Shown: positions 1 to 11,184 of the stretch, piece after piece
Numbering within the stretch: position 1 is the stretch's first letter
How the letters are laid out: each line of letters begins with the position of its first letter
DNA from: Evernia prunastri
Lineage: Eukaryota; Ascomycota; Lecanoromycetes; Lecanorales; Parmeliaceae
DNA length: 64,000 bases
Direction of reading: 5' to 3'
Assembly: GCA_003184365.1 (NCBI GenBank)
Contig: NKYR01000130.1
Coordinates: 1-64,000 of the forward strand
The notes under the pieces: generated by a model
Told to the model about the DNA's origin: nothing
Databases searched by the model: none
Seen by the model: only the letters and a program-made list of their open reading frames with translations
Program-made: the position numbers and the translations under genes

Positions 1-50
1 AGTATGTCTTCTTTCGAGCTCGAACCGAGGGCGATCAAAGGGTACCGGGA

Positions 51-1255
51 ATGATATCAGACCAATCAGCTCGTGTCCTCAATAATGATATTGACCGTAG
101 AAAACCATCTACATCAACATCAAGGAAACCATTGAGCCAGGATATAGGTAATTCCATGGAGCTTTACGCGTGGAGCATATCAGAGATCCACGTGGCAAAG
201 GATCAAGGAATGTCAAAAGAAGAGAAGATAGTCTATACCCGGTCTCTGTACGAGGGCAGGGGCGACATTGATTCCGGTAAGTCTTGGTGCGCTACAGATC
301 GCGAGCATCCTTGCTGCTTTACGCTCGTGCCAACCTAAAACCGGTCTTGAGATTTCAGTTCTGACACTATGTTGCAGCTGATATCACCGTTGAAAAGTCC
401 TCCAACTCCCGCGACCTTCATTTATCCTTATGCGCCACACTACCTGAGGGCTGGCATCACCAAATGATCAATATCACCCCAGACTCGATGTTCATAAGAG
501 AAGAGCCTACATCAACAGGAATGGTTGGCAAAAAAGACAACACAGGAGCGCTGACGAAGGTTGAGTATGAATCACGGAACGGCGAGAGGAACGACCAAAG
601 GTCGGGAAGTATAAGCAAGCTTGATTCGAATATAATTAATTCGGACTCGGAAAGTGGTCTCTGCAACAGCACCGCACTCAACAAATCATCTAGTCTAGAT
701 CTTCCGCTGACTCAGAAAACAAAGATGTTGATGGTTATCAACTTACAGAATGACTCCTTCAGCGTCCCGGGTGGTCACTGCTTGACCACAAGTTGTGATT
801 TCGTCCCCCGTCTAACTCAGGCGATCCCATACTTCCGCAAAGACGGAGGCATCATCTGCTGGGTGTGTACGGATCTGGATCAAGAGGTGAAGTCACACAC
901 AGCGGGAATTAACGGGGCCGAAATATGTGGCGAGCTCCTCGATGTGGTGGATAAGGAAAAGGACTTGATGGTGACGAAACATCACTACTCCGCTTTCGAC
1001 CAGACAGCATTGCTGGAGGCTTTGCGGATGCATCTAGCCATCAACCATATCTATCTTTGCGGCTCTTTGACTGATGTGGATATTCACTCCACAGCAGCAG
1101 ACGCAGTACGGCACGGACTGCATGTGACTATAGTTGAAGATTGCCTTGGGTTTCGAAGCGTAGAAGAGCACGAAGAAGCCAAGCGTCAGATGACAGAGAT
1201 TATGGGTGTGGATGGGATTGAATGTGAAGAGATGATTATGAAATCTGGGGGCTGA
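51..1255 (+). CDS. Isochorismatase-like hydrolase, lacking the usual catalytic Cys
   Basis: Two exons, 51-276 and 378-1255, joined in phase by a GTAAGT...TTGCAG intron, give about 367 aa. The C-terminal ~175 residues have the isochorismatase (cysteine hydrolase) fold signature: a beta strand ending in INLQND with the catalytic Asp, a downstream TKHHYSAF block with the catalytic Lys, and an LCGSLTDVDIHST block. In amidohydrolase members the last block carries the nucleophilic Cys (TDVC); here it is Asp. True isochorismatases also lack that Cys, so the protein could be isochorismatase-like or inactive. The first ~190 residues are polar and not recognised. The frame is open from position 3 up to the first ATG at 51, so the real start could lie before the window. 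No neighbour suggests a siderophore or phenazine pathway. Confidence 0.8.
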
Positions 1256-1755
1256 CCCGTGCCAGATACGGAACCCCTTGGAGATGGACAAGGGATGAAG
1301 TGAGCCGCGAAAGGGCCGGAGATGCAGGTAGAGATACGGTGTCCTTTTGTGATACCATTAGAACTGCGAGTAAACAATGTTACTATTGCCGTACCTTGAA
1401 CGCCAGGGGTCCATTAGAAGCAGGGTAAAGGGTATGAGAAAGACGCGTTCCATACAGACGATCTTGATTCGTTAATAATTAGCTCGAAGGATCTGCCTCA
1501 AGGCGTGACTGATAAATAGAAGTCGGGAGCTTCAAGATAGTCTAGCCTGCTTGCGGCTTTTGACGATGAGCAAACATCTAGAAGTTCCACGTTAGAACAC
1601 CTCAATCAAAGCCTAGGGTCTGCCCCTGTCCCTTCTCCTGTCACTCGAAGTCTTGATTCAGGAGTCTTTCACCCTACGACCGAATATAAAGCCCGAGACC
1701 TCCCACTTCGCTTTGAACTGCGAGGGTCTTGATTTTCGCCCAGTCCGCCATCGTC
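1256..1755. other. Intergenic, no gene seen
   Basis: No open frame here has splice support or recognisable motifs. It is the spacer between two same-strand genes and includes a pyrimidine-rich stretch around 1620-1650, just before the next gene, which could be a fungal core promoter element (inference). Confidence 0.5.
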
Positions 1756-2361
1756 ATGAGCTCGCACTTGCATTTCAGTCCTCACATCTCCGTGACTTCC
1801 ATGAAAGTCCAGTCATCTTTGATCATTTCCATCTCCGTCAAGGTATATCCAAGCAGATTCATTCCAGAAGGTGCCTTTCTACCGTCCTACACCGACCCAT
1901 ATCCTATGCTTCATGCTACAATGCAATACCCTTTCGACGGCATAGATTATATTCCAATGGATTATTTCCAGTTGATCTCGCCAAGTCCAGGATGGCCCTA
2001 CTGGCGACATCTCTTCAGGAAGGAGGTCCCTCTCAGCCGTACGCCTAAGTTACTCAGAGTGAGATTTTGGCTCGACTTGCCATCGGAATGGCATTGTGTC
2101 GGCTCTAGAGATTGGAGAGTCCTTCATGATGTAAGACTACCAAGAAGACACAGACAGCATTGAAACGTCAAGGCTAACTGTTTCCATTTTTAGAACCTGT
2201 TGCATATACCGCGTAACTATGCCAGCGAAAGGATCGGAGGCAATCCCCAAGAGCAAGAGTGTGACAATGTCAGTGAAGTTGCAACAGAAATTCTGGAAGA
2301 GCAAGACGATGGGGTTAAAGAGGAAGAAGATCTTGCTGAAGGCACGAATGAGGGATCCTAG
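1756..2361 (+). CDS. Hypothetical protein, 180 aa, acidic C-terminus
   Basis: Exon 1 runs 1756-2130 and exon 2 runs 2194-2361. The intron has a GTAAGA donor, a CTAAC branch point and a TTTTAG acceptor, and both sides are in phase 0. ATG 1756 is the first in-frame ATG. Exon 2 is strongly acidic (runs of E and D) and ends ...EGTNEGS. Aromatic and proline residues are dense around residues 35-75. I do not recognise the family. The near-perfect intron signals and the way frame and composition continue across the splice make this a likely real gene. Confidence 0.6.
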
Positions 2362-2879
2362 AACTTTTTTTTTTCCTCACTGCAATTACAGCGGTCATGG
2401 AAACTGGCTATCGTCCAAAAGAAGCATCCCTCAAACCTTGTAATTAGAACATGTTTGCAACGCATTTGTATAGACTCATAGGGGCACAAAGTACAATCTT
2501 GGTCTTTTGTAATCGGGATAGCAGAAGTTGCGCTTTGACGTAGTACATCGGCAGCGCTGGGAAGTGGTAATATAAAGGAGTTCTGCAGATCGGAACAGTT
2601 TGCTGCTTTCGAGTCCATAGGTTGCTGATGAGATTGGAATTTTATTTATCAGCGCGGGTTCCAGTGACAAAACCAATGACCCTCGCGGTGACAGCTCTAA
2701 AAATTTTGGCGATCTTCAATCAGGCCTTAAAGCTCCGAGCTGGCCTCTATAAGGTCCGGCATTTTGCTGTCCTAGTCGTAACAGGTCTGGCCTCTAAGTC
2801 ACCACTTATCGACTTTTTGTAACGACGAACGTCCAGCGAGAGATCAGCAATTGAACTTGATCTTCACATAGAAATTAGC
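2362..2879. other. Intergenic, no gene seen
   Basis: Spacer between two small same-strand genes. It has a T tract just after the upstream stop codon (2363-2375) that may belong to that gene's 3' end. A T/GGCCT-rich stretch lies at 2715-2800. No coding signal was found. Confidence 0.45.
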
Positions 2880-3507
2880 ATGCCTACAATCAGCGAGATA
2901 GACCTTTCGAGGGAAGCAACTAGCTCTTATCTACTGTCGCCCTCTCCTCATCAGTAAGTACCAGCACCTGTTCAGATACGGAGTCCGTGGAAGGAAAGAG
3001 ACTCACTTGATCAGTACACAGCAAAGCCAACCAAGCAACCTGTCTGCGCAGCAGAGGCTATCCCTCGCACGGAGACGCATATTCCATGAAAGGACCGTCA
3101 CAAAATTTGAGAACTTTTTCCAATATCCATTGTGGGAAAGTGAGAAAGAACATTTGGCTCACCTTCTTCAATTGAAGGTCGAAAGGTTTCTGCAGAATGA
3201 GGCGACAGTACAGGATGGTCTCTTATCTGGACAGCGAGCCAAAGGTTTAGGAAGACTTGGTCAGAACTACCCTCCAAACGGAAGAAAGGTGCGAGCCGAG
3301 CTGGAGATGGAAGCAGCAAAGCAAGTTGGGGGGAATACTAGAGAACATAAGAGAGTAGGAGTTGAAGAGAAGGAAGACAGCGAAGAAGAGAACACCGAAG
3401 ATGAGGAAGCGGAAAAAGCGTTACTGTGGCTAGCAGCGGAATGGGCGTCCCTTCTTAAGGATCTAAGAGAGCTGGACTCAGAAATTAGCTGGGATGAAGA
3501 TTACTAG
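2880..3507 (+). CDS. Hypothetical protein, 188 aa, charged C-terminal half
   Basis: Exon 1 is 2880-2953 and exon 2 is 3015-3507. The intron has a GTAAGT donor and a TGATCAG acceptor, phase 2 on both sides, so the frames join cleanly. The N-terminus begins MPTISEIDLSREAT. Residues 30-95 look helical and amphipathic (ARRRIF, FFQYPLWESEKEHLAHLLQL). Residues 120-150 form an E/D/K-rich segment (EEKEDSEEENTEDEEAE), and a tryptophan-containing C-terminus follows. It has no recognisable enzyme motif. A protein interaction role is possible but unproven. Confidence 0.65.
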
Positions 3508-4559
3508 TTGGTAACGAGACGGTCGCTCTCAATCAGCGTCATCATATATCACAGTACCACTGATGACCGCCAAAGTCTTTGCCTAGAGATGTGGCTTGAG
3601 AATGGTAAGCTTCGCAATTCCATTATTAATGACTGGCAGTGGGGCGTCGAGGCTCTACATAGGTTTAGAAACTCTGGGTTGGTGTGTTTTTCCTCTGGCT
3701 TTTGACATCGCATATATCTTGGTAGCTAGCCTGTGCCCGTACGCCTTGAGCTAACATTCATATGTGTCCTCGTCAACAAGCCTTTGCTCCCCCAACAATA
3801 CGCGATTGCAAACCCGCGAGGTCAAAGCCTTCCCACGGCAGCCAATGATGTTTTCTAAGATGATGATTCCTAGACCTCTGTAGACGTTGCCCAACCCTCA
3901 TCCGTTGATGATACCAGGACGTCATAATCATTTTTGTCAGACCAGGCGGATTGCGCAGTTCAAAGGACGCGACTTCGGCCCGGGCTGATCTTAGTGTCAA
4001 ACGTCGCATCACGGACCAATAGTGTGCACCGCTAAGCCTCTTCGTGATAAGCCTAGCGAGAAGACGTAGGTGTTCCTGGATATAGCTAGAAAGAGAACAT
4101 TAGCAGATTCGTGGAATCGAACTAGGGATTTGGAGCAGTAATTGGATAAGTGGAGCCAGAAGTGGATGCTACTGCAGAAGGATGAGGCGCAGCAAGAAGG
4201 TTCGCGAATATGGAATGTCTACAGTGTGATCAGGCAACGGGAAGTCCGATTATCGAAGGACGCTAACCCCACCCTTTTTGTCATAGCTGTAGAGAGAATT
4301 TCAGGGGCGAGGTGTGGAAGTGAGATATAGAAAATAGGAAAGGCAATATAATCAATAACCAGATTTAGGCGGTGAGCTCCTCACGGAGCAGTGTTGGGGA
4401 GCGCAGCATCGGGAAAGCCAGTGCTCTGGAAGACAATGCTGTAGATTTTCAACGTATCTTTCTCTTCTTCTTGGAGGAAGAAGATGGCATCTATGCCAGC
4501 AAAGTCTATTGATACGTTGATGAGCGCTAACAAGATCCATTAACCAAGATACTGGGAAT
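3508..4559. other. Gene-poor stretch
   Basis: Several short open frames exist on both strands (for example 3773-4012 minus and 4142-4330 plus), but none has a supporting intron, motif or codon pattern. I see no gene. Confidence 0.4.
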
Positions 4560-5110
4560 GACCCGTCTCAAGATCAATACTGTCTTCAGACAGGTTGTCT
4601 CTAGACGCATGTAGTCTTTAGATATAAGATGTCTTCAGACTAATGTTCCGACACTTGTAGTCTTCAGACGCTAGTCTTGAGACAAAAGAGGTCTCAAGGA
4701 AGCAAGCCGTTACATAATTTGAGGCGTTTCCCTTTGCCGGAGGTCTGTCCCTCAACTCGTGGGTCCATCCCTTAAGTTGAGGCCTGTCCCTTGGCCGAGT
4801 CAAACCTATGCATTTCATAAATCTACACTTATCATTGATCCATCCTTGCACCTGCGAACCAATCTATAGAGTCTCTAGCGTACAGAGGAAAGCAAACGCC
4901 ACGGAGACAATTATGGCATACTAGTACAGTACAAGGCAGCACTGTGAAAGGCAGCACTGCAAAAGCCAGTACCGTGAAAGGTAGTACGTACTGTGAAAAG
5001 CAGCACTGCAGAAGCCAGTACTGTGGAAAGCGGCACTGCAAAAGCCAGTAGTGTGAAAGGCAATACCGCAATTAAGCCGGCACCGTGCATAAAACTCCAG
5101 TCCCTGCATA
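4560..5110. repeat. Degenerate simple repeats (GTCTTCAGAC and AGCACTGxxAAAG types)
   Basis: At 4565-4690 the palindromic-like core GTCTTCAGAC and its variants recur several times. At 4925-5080 a unit of about 14-15 bases of the form (G)CAGCACTGTGAAAG or CAGTACTGTGAAAG recurs about eight to ten times with point differences. The repeats create false low-complexity open frames on the minus strand. They look like decayed minisatellite arrays. Confidence 0.65.
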
Positions 5111-5224
5111 AAGTCTCCTACTCGCTCAAAGAGCCTATTCTCTAAAAGTGCCTACTAGCTCACAGTTTCTAAGAAGAAAATTTGACTTCTCTCGTTTCTA
5201 TTTTGGATAGCGTCCCAAATTAGG

Positions 5225-5510
5225 ACCAGAATTGGTGGGGGGAAGCCAACTCCAATCACCGTAGGAATCTTTCTACCCTGCGGTTTCCCTGTGCCCTATG
5301 GCTTCCAATCACCCTAGGGGTTTCTCTACCCCACGTTTCCCACCACCCTGCGGTTTCCCGCTACCCTACGGCTTCTAATCGCCCCAAGGGTTTCTCTACC
5401 CTACGGTTTCCTATACCCTACGGCTTTCCTCTACCCTACAGTTCCTATCACCGTGGGGGTTTCTCTACCCTACGGCTTCCAATCTCCCTAGGGGTTTCAG
5501 AAATTTCTAC
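5225..5510. repeat. Degenerate CCCTACGG(T/C)TT minisatellite
   Basis: Copies of a unit such as CTACCCTACGGTTTCC, alternating with AATCACCCTAGGGGTTTCT, recur about a dozen times with a period near 20-25 bases. The CCCTA core superficially resembles the telomere unit TTAGGG/CCCTAA, but the spacing and extra bases differ, so it is not called telomeric. No coding content. Confidence 0.65.
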
Positions 5511-6479
5511 ACACGCCTCGTAGGTAATCTCTGCGGTATAAAATCTTCTGTGGTATAGAGGTCCCTAGACTTTTAGAATGTCTATACTTTTAAAGGTCCT
5601 CCCTCAAAATTCTTCAAAGTCTGTAATTCTAAAATATTTAAAGATCCCCTGGTTATTGTTACTGGAGATGTTGCAACAGCAAGAAATCGGGTTTATCAGA
5701 AGGATCTTCGGGAGATATGAACTCATTTGGTGTACTATAATGGGGTACACCAAAAATGGCTCACACCACGGGCAGTGGTTTACATCATCAGCGATACAAC
5801 ACTCTTATGGCTAATTGCAGCTCTGGCGATTCATTGACTATCCATAAGGTCATGCGTAGTTGAAGAATAAACTATTCGTGGCCTGTTGGAATACTTGAAT
5901 TTATCTACGCTGAAGCTAATGCCATCGTATCATTGATATTCCCAAGCAGTTGTTCCCAAGCAATTCTCAAAGCTGAAACCAAATAGAATACACTTTTTTT
6001 AGACCTAGTGGACCCAGCAAGTCCTTTTTTTGAAGTTCTGAAGTTCACTGAGGTCACTTCTTAGTAGATCAAACGACTTCCACTTTTGAATGCCGAAGGT
6101 CCAAAAGTTATTGCGGATTCAGCGAGTCCGTTCTGGAGACTCTGTCGGGATTGAGGGTGCTCCTAGTGGATTTAGCCAGATCACTGAACGCCATAGGAGG
6201 ATGCTTTCAGGAGATTTCTTCTAAGACCGTTCCCTAAGACGTCCCATAGGCAGGATACAAAGAGCAACAAGAAATATGTACCGGGTAAATGACATAAGCA
6301 CGACTCAGCTCAGCTCTATTCGAAAATTCTATAGACCCAAGCAGATACCTAGCAACAAGCAGAGTCCATTCCTAATGCTGTGTCTGGAGAGTGTAGGTCC
6401 TAGGAGATCTGGCTTGGGAGAGCTAGTCTACACACGATTATTTTTCAGGGAAGCGGGAACCTATTCTTAATTTTTTTTA
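5511..6479. other. Gene-poor stretch with a short perfect hairpin
   Basis: No supported gene. TTTGGTGTAC (5727-5736) is followed nine bases later by its exact complement GTACACCAAA (5746-5755), a potential stem of 10 bp. T tracts occur near 5995, 6025 and 6471. It may be a decayed mobile element, but no transposase motif is visible. Confidence 0.35.
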
Positions 6480-6502
6480 GGGGTGGGAAGGGAGAGGGGG
6501 GG
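6480..6502 (+). other. G-quadruplex motif
   Basis: Four guanine runs of 3 or more with loops of 1, 2 and 3 bases (G4, T, G3, AA, G3, AGA, G7) directly follow an eight-T tract. This meets the standard intramolecular quadruplex pattern. It lies in a gene-free stretch, so any regulatory target is unclear. Confidence 0.7.
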
Positions 6503-7239
6503 ACCTATGTTGTATAATTAGGTTTTGTGGGGTTTTGGGGTGCCACATTTGGTCTCACCCAAAGTAGATTTTTGTTAAAGTGAAACGTGCATGAGTCCGA
6601 TGATCTATTTTGTAGTGGCAGTTTTGGATGGATATTCAAAGGTGAACCACCCCCTCGTGGTGTTGGAGGGGAGAGACGGTACACCTTGTCCTGGCAGGTT
6701 CCTGCTCTTCAATCGTGCTTCAGCTTGTCTAAGTCGAGTTCACTTCAAAATACCACGAGTCCACCGAGTGGGAACGGCAAGCATCGCGTTGGATACGGTG
6801 GATGACACGGTGTTCGAGAGCCGTATGGCGGTCTGGAACGCATCGCAGTATGCCCTTGGAAGCCTGGCATCCGAGATTTGTTCGGACGTGAGCTCAATCG
6901 GGACTCGACATGGTCAGTCGACCTGACACCAAAGGTACCATACTCAGCGCCCCATGACGTCTTCGGTCACCTCCATCGGAGCTCTTAGTGGTGTTGCACA
7001 CCAAAGCACAGCCCTGCAAATGCCTGAACGGCGAATGCACGCCATCCAACCTCCCAGCGGCAGAATCCGTGCCGGTAATACACGACAGCTGGAGCGGGTT
7101 GTGCTGGTAAACCAGCTTCCGCACGCCATCATCGCCGCAGATGTGCCTCTTTGCACTAGACCCTGGGTTCTCTATAGATGACTTGTGAGGCTTCAGGTGT
7201 CCTGCTAGGCCTCTTCTTGACTTGAGACGCTTTCATGGA
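6503..7239. other. Mostly empty; one weak open frame
   Basis: A plus-strand open frame at 6591-6926 (begins MSPMIYFVVAVLDGYS) has a balanced composition and no low-complexity bias, but it has no intron support or known motif, and overlapping frames exist on both strands. It may be a fragment of a gene. I do not call it. Confidence 0.25.
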
Positions 7240-8727
7240 TTATCGCTTCGGGGAGACCTTGGGTGGAAGATTCGTTTGGGCTCTGACCGGAGTTCTGTGA
7301 CTGGAGCTAGTAAACGTACCAACGTCCAGGGCAAGGTCGTCAGTTGACGTCTCAGATTCTGGGTGAGTGGCCTCGTTCGATGACAACGACACAAAGCTAT
7401 CTGTGGATGAAACCAAGCTTGACTGCCCCGGAGCTAGCGCCTTGCCGTTCGCCGCAGTTATGAGCTCTTCCCGTTTCTCTTTTGCCCAGTCCCTGGCGTT
7501 TCTCAATGCGCCAGCTCCTTGTCGGAAGGTATCCGTAGCATCGGTCATAGCGAACGACCTGAGCTGGGTCATGCGGTATTCAATAGGATTTGTAGGACTT
7601 TCGGACACAGTGGGATGGGCTGTATACATGGTGAGGAGGCCACTATGATGATAGGTTGATGTGATCGTATACGTATTGTTGTCGAATAGCGTCTCCTGAC
7701 CGATGTATGACCGCAGCTCGTGTATCCCCCGGGCACCCACAGCACCGTCATATAAAGCTTGTAGCTTGCATACGTCTGTAGTCCCCTCTGGACCCTTCGC
7801 CTCCGTGAAGAAGTTGGGCAAGCAAGGTGCGGCGGTATTCGTCGACAGCACGATGTAGGGCCCTAGCTCTTCCCGGATCTGCTTGTTGAGATCCGCCGGA
7901 CGGCTTCCATCGTAGAAGTCTGGCTTGGCCTTGGTAATAGAGCCATCGGTCAGGTGTTTGAGGTTTCCGAAGAGAAGGTTCTCCTGGGATGGAATGTCGG
8001 CGGTGCCAGCAATGATCGGGAATGCCTTGCTCATCTCAGTGTTTTCGGTCAAAGCCTGCATGTTTGTTTTTTCAAACTTCCGAAACGCTTCACGAGGAAA
8101 GCGCGACGGCGAAAGAGAAGGCCGTGGCTGCGCTAGCCTCTCATTTATTTCCTCCTAATTGCCCGGATATACAGAGCCATCGTCGTCATCATAGTCGTAT
8201 CCATGAGGATAAATGCCATGGTCAATGAGATGCTGCTCGAAGGCGGGATCATATGCAGAGGATTTCTTCGTCTTCGAGGAAATATCTGATTCTCTTCCAG
8301 TCTTGGCTCGTTTCCGGGAGCCCGATTGACTTGACGACATCGTTCGATTGGAAGGAACGGCGGTTTCGGGTTCTGGATACTGGCATAGAGTCAAAAGGCA
8401 ATTTCAAAAGGGTTGGATGGAACTTACAGCTCTCAGGTGCCCCAGGCTTGGTCCACCGTGTCTTGCGAAGCGCTTGAGCTGTGCAAGGTCAATGTCTTCC
8501 TTGCCAGTCCGATCAGGCGGCAAAGGAGCAGCAGGCCACTCTGTTCTTCGATCAAACTCTCGGAGAGTGCGAGGAAATAGCCACTGCCGTGACAAATTGT
8601 CCCAAAACCAGCTGGGTGTCCTGTGTCGTTGCTGCTTCTCGAGCTTTCGTCGTTTAGCGATGGGCGGTGAAGAGTCAGTCGTAGGCTCTGCTTGAACACA
8701 CAGTTGTCGCTTTCGACTGCAGGCCAT
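7240..8727 (-). pseudogene. DUF7924-like / PD-(D/E)XK-like protein, one in-frame stop
   Basis: Exon 1 is 8727-8428 and exon 2 is 8379-7240, joined in phase 0 by a GTAAGT...GCCAG intron. The whole 480-codon frame is continuous except for a single TAG at 8157-8155. Protein features on both sides of it belong together: a basic N-terminus (KRRKLEKQQR), then FWDNLSRQWL, LKRFARHGGP, HLIDHGIYPHGY, then after the stop LAQPRPSLSPSRF, a KPDFYDG block, and FFTEAKGPEGT with an E-x-K. The order D...ExK is how PD-(D/E)XK nuclease-fold proteins look, which is an inference here. This is a family expanded in many fungi, of unknown function. If the stop is real, the gene makes only a ~174-residue N-terminal piece; read-through or sequencing error is the alternative. 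Confidence 0.7.
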
Positions 8728-9243
8728 TGGAGTTGTCTCAAAGGCAATGAATCTCAACACGTCTTCTTCCAGTGGATGATGGAATCAAGAACGAGATGCA
8801 GATAGCGCGCGCTTCCGACGACCATGCTAGCCTGTAAGTCGTTTTGTAGTGCGGGGCTGATAGCCAATCAACGGAATGGCTGCTGCCTAGAGAACACTAA
8901 ACATATCTTTGTGATATTTCGGAAACTCCTGCCACATGCGGAGCCCGCACTATTATTCCGCCGTAGCGCGATCGCTACGAGCTCGGTAGAAGCTTTTTGT
9001 ACTTAGATATATGCGCCGCTGATAGTATATAGTCTGGGCTAATTCCACAGTTCGAAGGCCAGCAAATACTCCTTTTGATCTTCGTCCCATCGAACTGATA
9101 GGCGAGCACTTTGTCCACTACAGCTTGTATCGGTTCCACAAATAGGAAACTTGGTGAGTAAGTTGTGTGCTTCGATCTTGCCACTTCTCTATGCCCTATC
9201 GACAGGACGACGCTACGGTATACTAACAGCTCATCTACATTAG
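8728..9243. other. Divergent intergenic region
   Basis: This lies between the minus-strand DUF7924-like gene and the plus-strand casein-kinase-like gene. A GTGAGT donor at 9153 suggests an unlocated 5' exon of the kinase gene here, but I could not find a start codon that splices in frame. Confidence 0.35.
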
Positions 9244-10290
9244 GATCTACGTATAGTCGGTAAATATCAGCTGCAAAGGAGGATTGGTGGGGGCGGCTTC
9301 GGCACTGTGTACATAGGTAAAACGGATATGGGGAGCCCCAGCTACCTCTTGAGGCTCATCACACGCAAGGAACCAACATCAATACCGGCGAAGATGTCGC
9401 TATCAAACTCGAACATGTGTCTATCGATCCCTCCTTATTGGAAGACGAAGCCAATACCTATCGGTTCCTTTCTGGTGGTGTCGGTATTCCACGAGTCCAC
9501 GCTTATGAGACGGAGTGTGAGTACAATACTATGGTGTTTGATCTTCTGGGGCCGAGTCTGGAAGACCTTTTCAACTTCTGCGGTCGCAAATTCTCTCTCA
9601 AGACTGTTTTGATGCTCGTCGACCAGCTCCTTTACCGTCTCGAATACATACATTCGAAGAGCGTCATTCATCGAGACATCAAGCCGGAGAATTTCTTGAT
9701 GGGTGTGGGGAAGCAGGGCAATCTGATTTATGTGACGGATTTGGGCCTCGCCACGGAACGCCTTACTGCTCAGATCAATACCGGTCGTGCCCGGAATCCA
9801 CATTTAATTGGCACGGCCCGTTTTGCCAGCGTCAACGGTCATTTAGGTGTTGGTAAGTATGATATCCTCGGTCCTTGCTGCGTAAAGACTAACGCCTAGT
9901 CAAGGGCAAAATTGCTGCGATGATTTGGAATCCCTCGGGTACATGCTTCTCTACTTCCTCCGGGGCTCTCTCCCATGGCAAGGTCTCATAGCCACAGATC
10001 AGACGCAAAAAGAAGAACTTATCTTGGAGGAAAAGAGAAGGATCAATACCGAGGATCTGTGCGAGGATCTCCCTCAGGAATTTGCGATTTATTTCGACTA
10101 CATCGGTTCTCTTGATTTTGACGAGAAACCGAAATATTCCTATCTACGCAAAATCTTCCGTGATCTCTTCGTGCGCGAGCGCTTCGATTATGATCATGTG
10201 TATGATTGGACCATCCTCGAATATCTGAGAAGGAAGGAATTGCAAGGCATCTCGCCTTGCAAGAGGGAGGTTCAGAAGGGAGCGTATTGA
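9244..10290 (+). CDS. Divergent casein kinase 1-type protein kinase (start unresolved)
   Basis: Exons 9244-9316, 9370-9852 and 9905-10290 join in phase and give a CK1 kinase domain in the right order: DLRIVGKYQL at the N-terminus, the glycine loop IGGGGFGTVY, DVAIKLE with the ATP lysine, the CK1 hallmark LLGPSLEDLFNFC, HRDIKPENFLMG, an ARFASVNGH activation segment, and DDLESLGYMLLYF. The DFG motif is changed to DLG. Family members usually start a few residues before DLR, but no ATG is visible at a fitting place: the exon begins after an acceptor-like CATTAG, and the nearest upstream ATG would need a 26-nt intron. It is therefore either a gene with an unlocated first exon or a recently decapitated copy. 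The tail after the kinase domain is very short. Confidence 0.75.
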
Positions 10291-11184
10291 GTTTGACAAA
10301 GCAATAGCTACAAGGTCATGGCAGATCGGTTCGGATACAAAGAGATAACGTGCTCGGATTAGCTGAAAGCTGCATCGATCACTGCAAGACATTGGATGAA
10401 TGACACCGGTCCAATCCCTCTACGCTCCTCCACCGCCAACCACCCACCAAGCAAGTACTGGTGCTCCACTACTTCAGCCTACGGCGACCTTCGCTATCTC
10501 TGCCCAGGCTTCCACGCAAATGACATGGCCGCCCATTTCCACTCTTCAACACCTGTAAACCTTCACCTAGCAGTTAGCTCCTATTACAACGTCCTTAATC
10601 CAAATCAGGCCGATAAAGCCTTGAGCGTAGCGCATATAGTGGAGGGGGCAACCATATGGGAGGGCCCGAAGATCCGAAGTGCTTACGCCGCAACCCACAA
10701 ATCTATCGTCTTATTGATGCAAAGTTATTGGATCATGTATGGAGTGTGTCCGTTACTTCTGATCACTTGACCTTGAGAGTCCGTATTGCTTCATCCGCTC
10801 CTGCGGTCTCAACATCTATCCCGGTCGACGTAGTACTCCATTTTGATTGCCTCTTCCTCTGATACGCCTTTACCAGTTCTAGAGTGACCTTGAAACTGTT
10901 GCTATTTATATATTTGAGGGAGAGTGGAGGGCTGAAGGGTAGTAGACTTGTAAGCGGATGACAAAGAGAGTGAAGAATAAAGAGCAATAGTGGGTCGTAG
11001 GAGGGTAGGAGGCTCGTAGGTAGACGGTGGATGGTCGATGGTAGAGAGTTGCAGGTCGTGGGTGGAACGTCGTAGCTTGGGGTAAATTTGTAATTGGAAT
11101 TTAAAGATCGATCCGGAAGTGTTCCATAAGTCCAGTGTTTCACAACGTCCTTGACACCAGCAAACAATACATCCATTCTACTTC
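10291..11184. other. No gene called
   Basis: A plus-strand open frame at 10396-10770 and a minus-strand frame at 10763-11176 are present without splice or motif support. The minus one is proline/serine/leucine-rich in the manner of untranslated AT/CT-rich DNA. I see no convincing gene. Confidence 0.35.

Noticed and set aside
4095..4130. Another T-arm-like stretch (GTTCGATTCC on the minus strand)
   Set aside because: The flanking bases do not pair into a stem and no cloverleaf can be drawn.
5225..5510. Internal telomere repeat
   Set aside because: The unit contains CCCTACGG with irregular spacing, not runs of CCCTAA.
9195..9243. ATG at 9191 as the start of the CK1-like kinase
   Set aside because: It would need an intron of only 26 bases to reach the kinase frame, too short for a spliceosomal intron.
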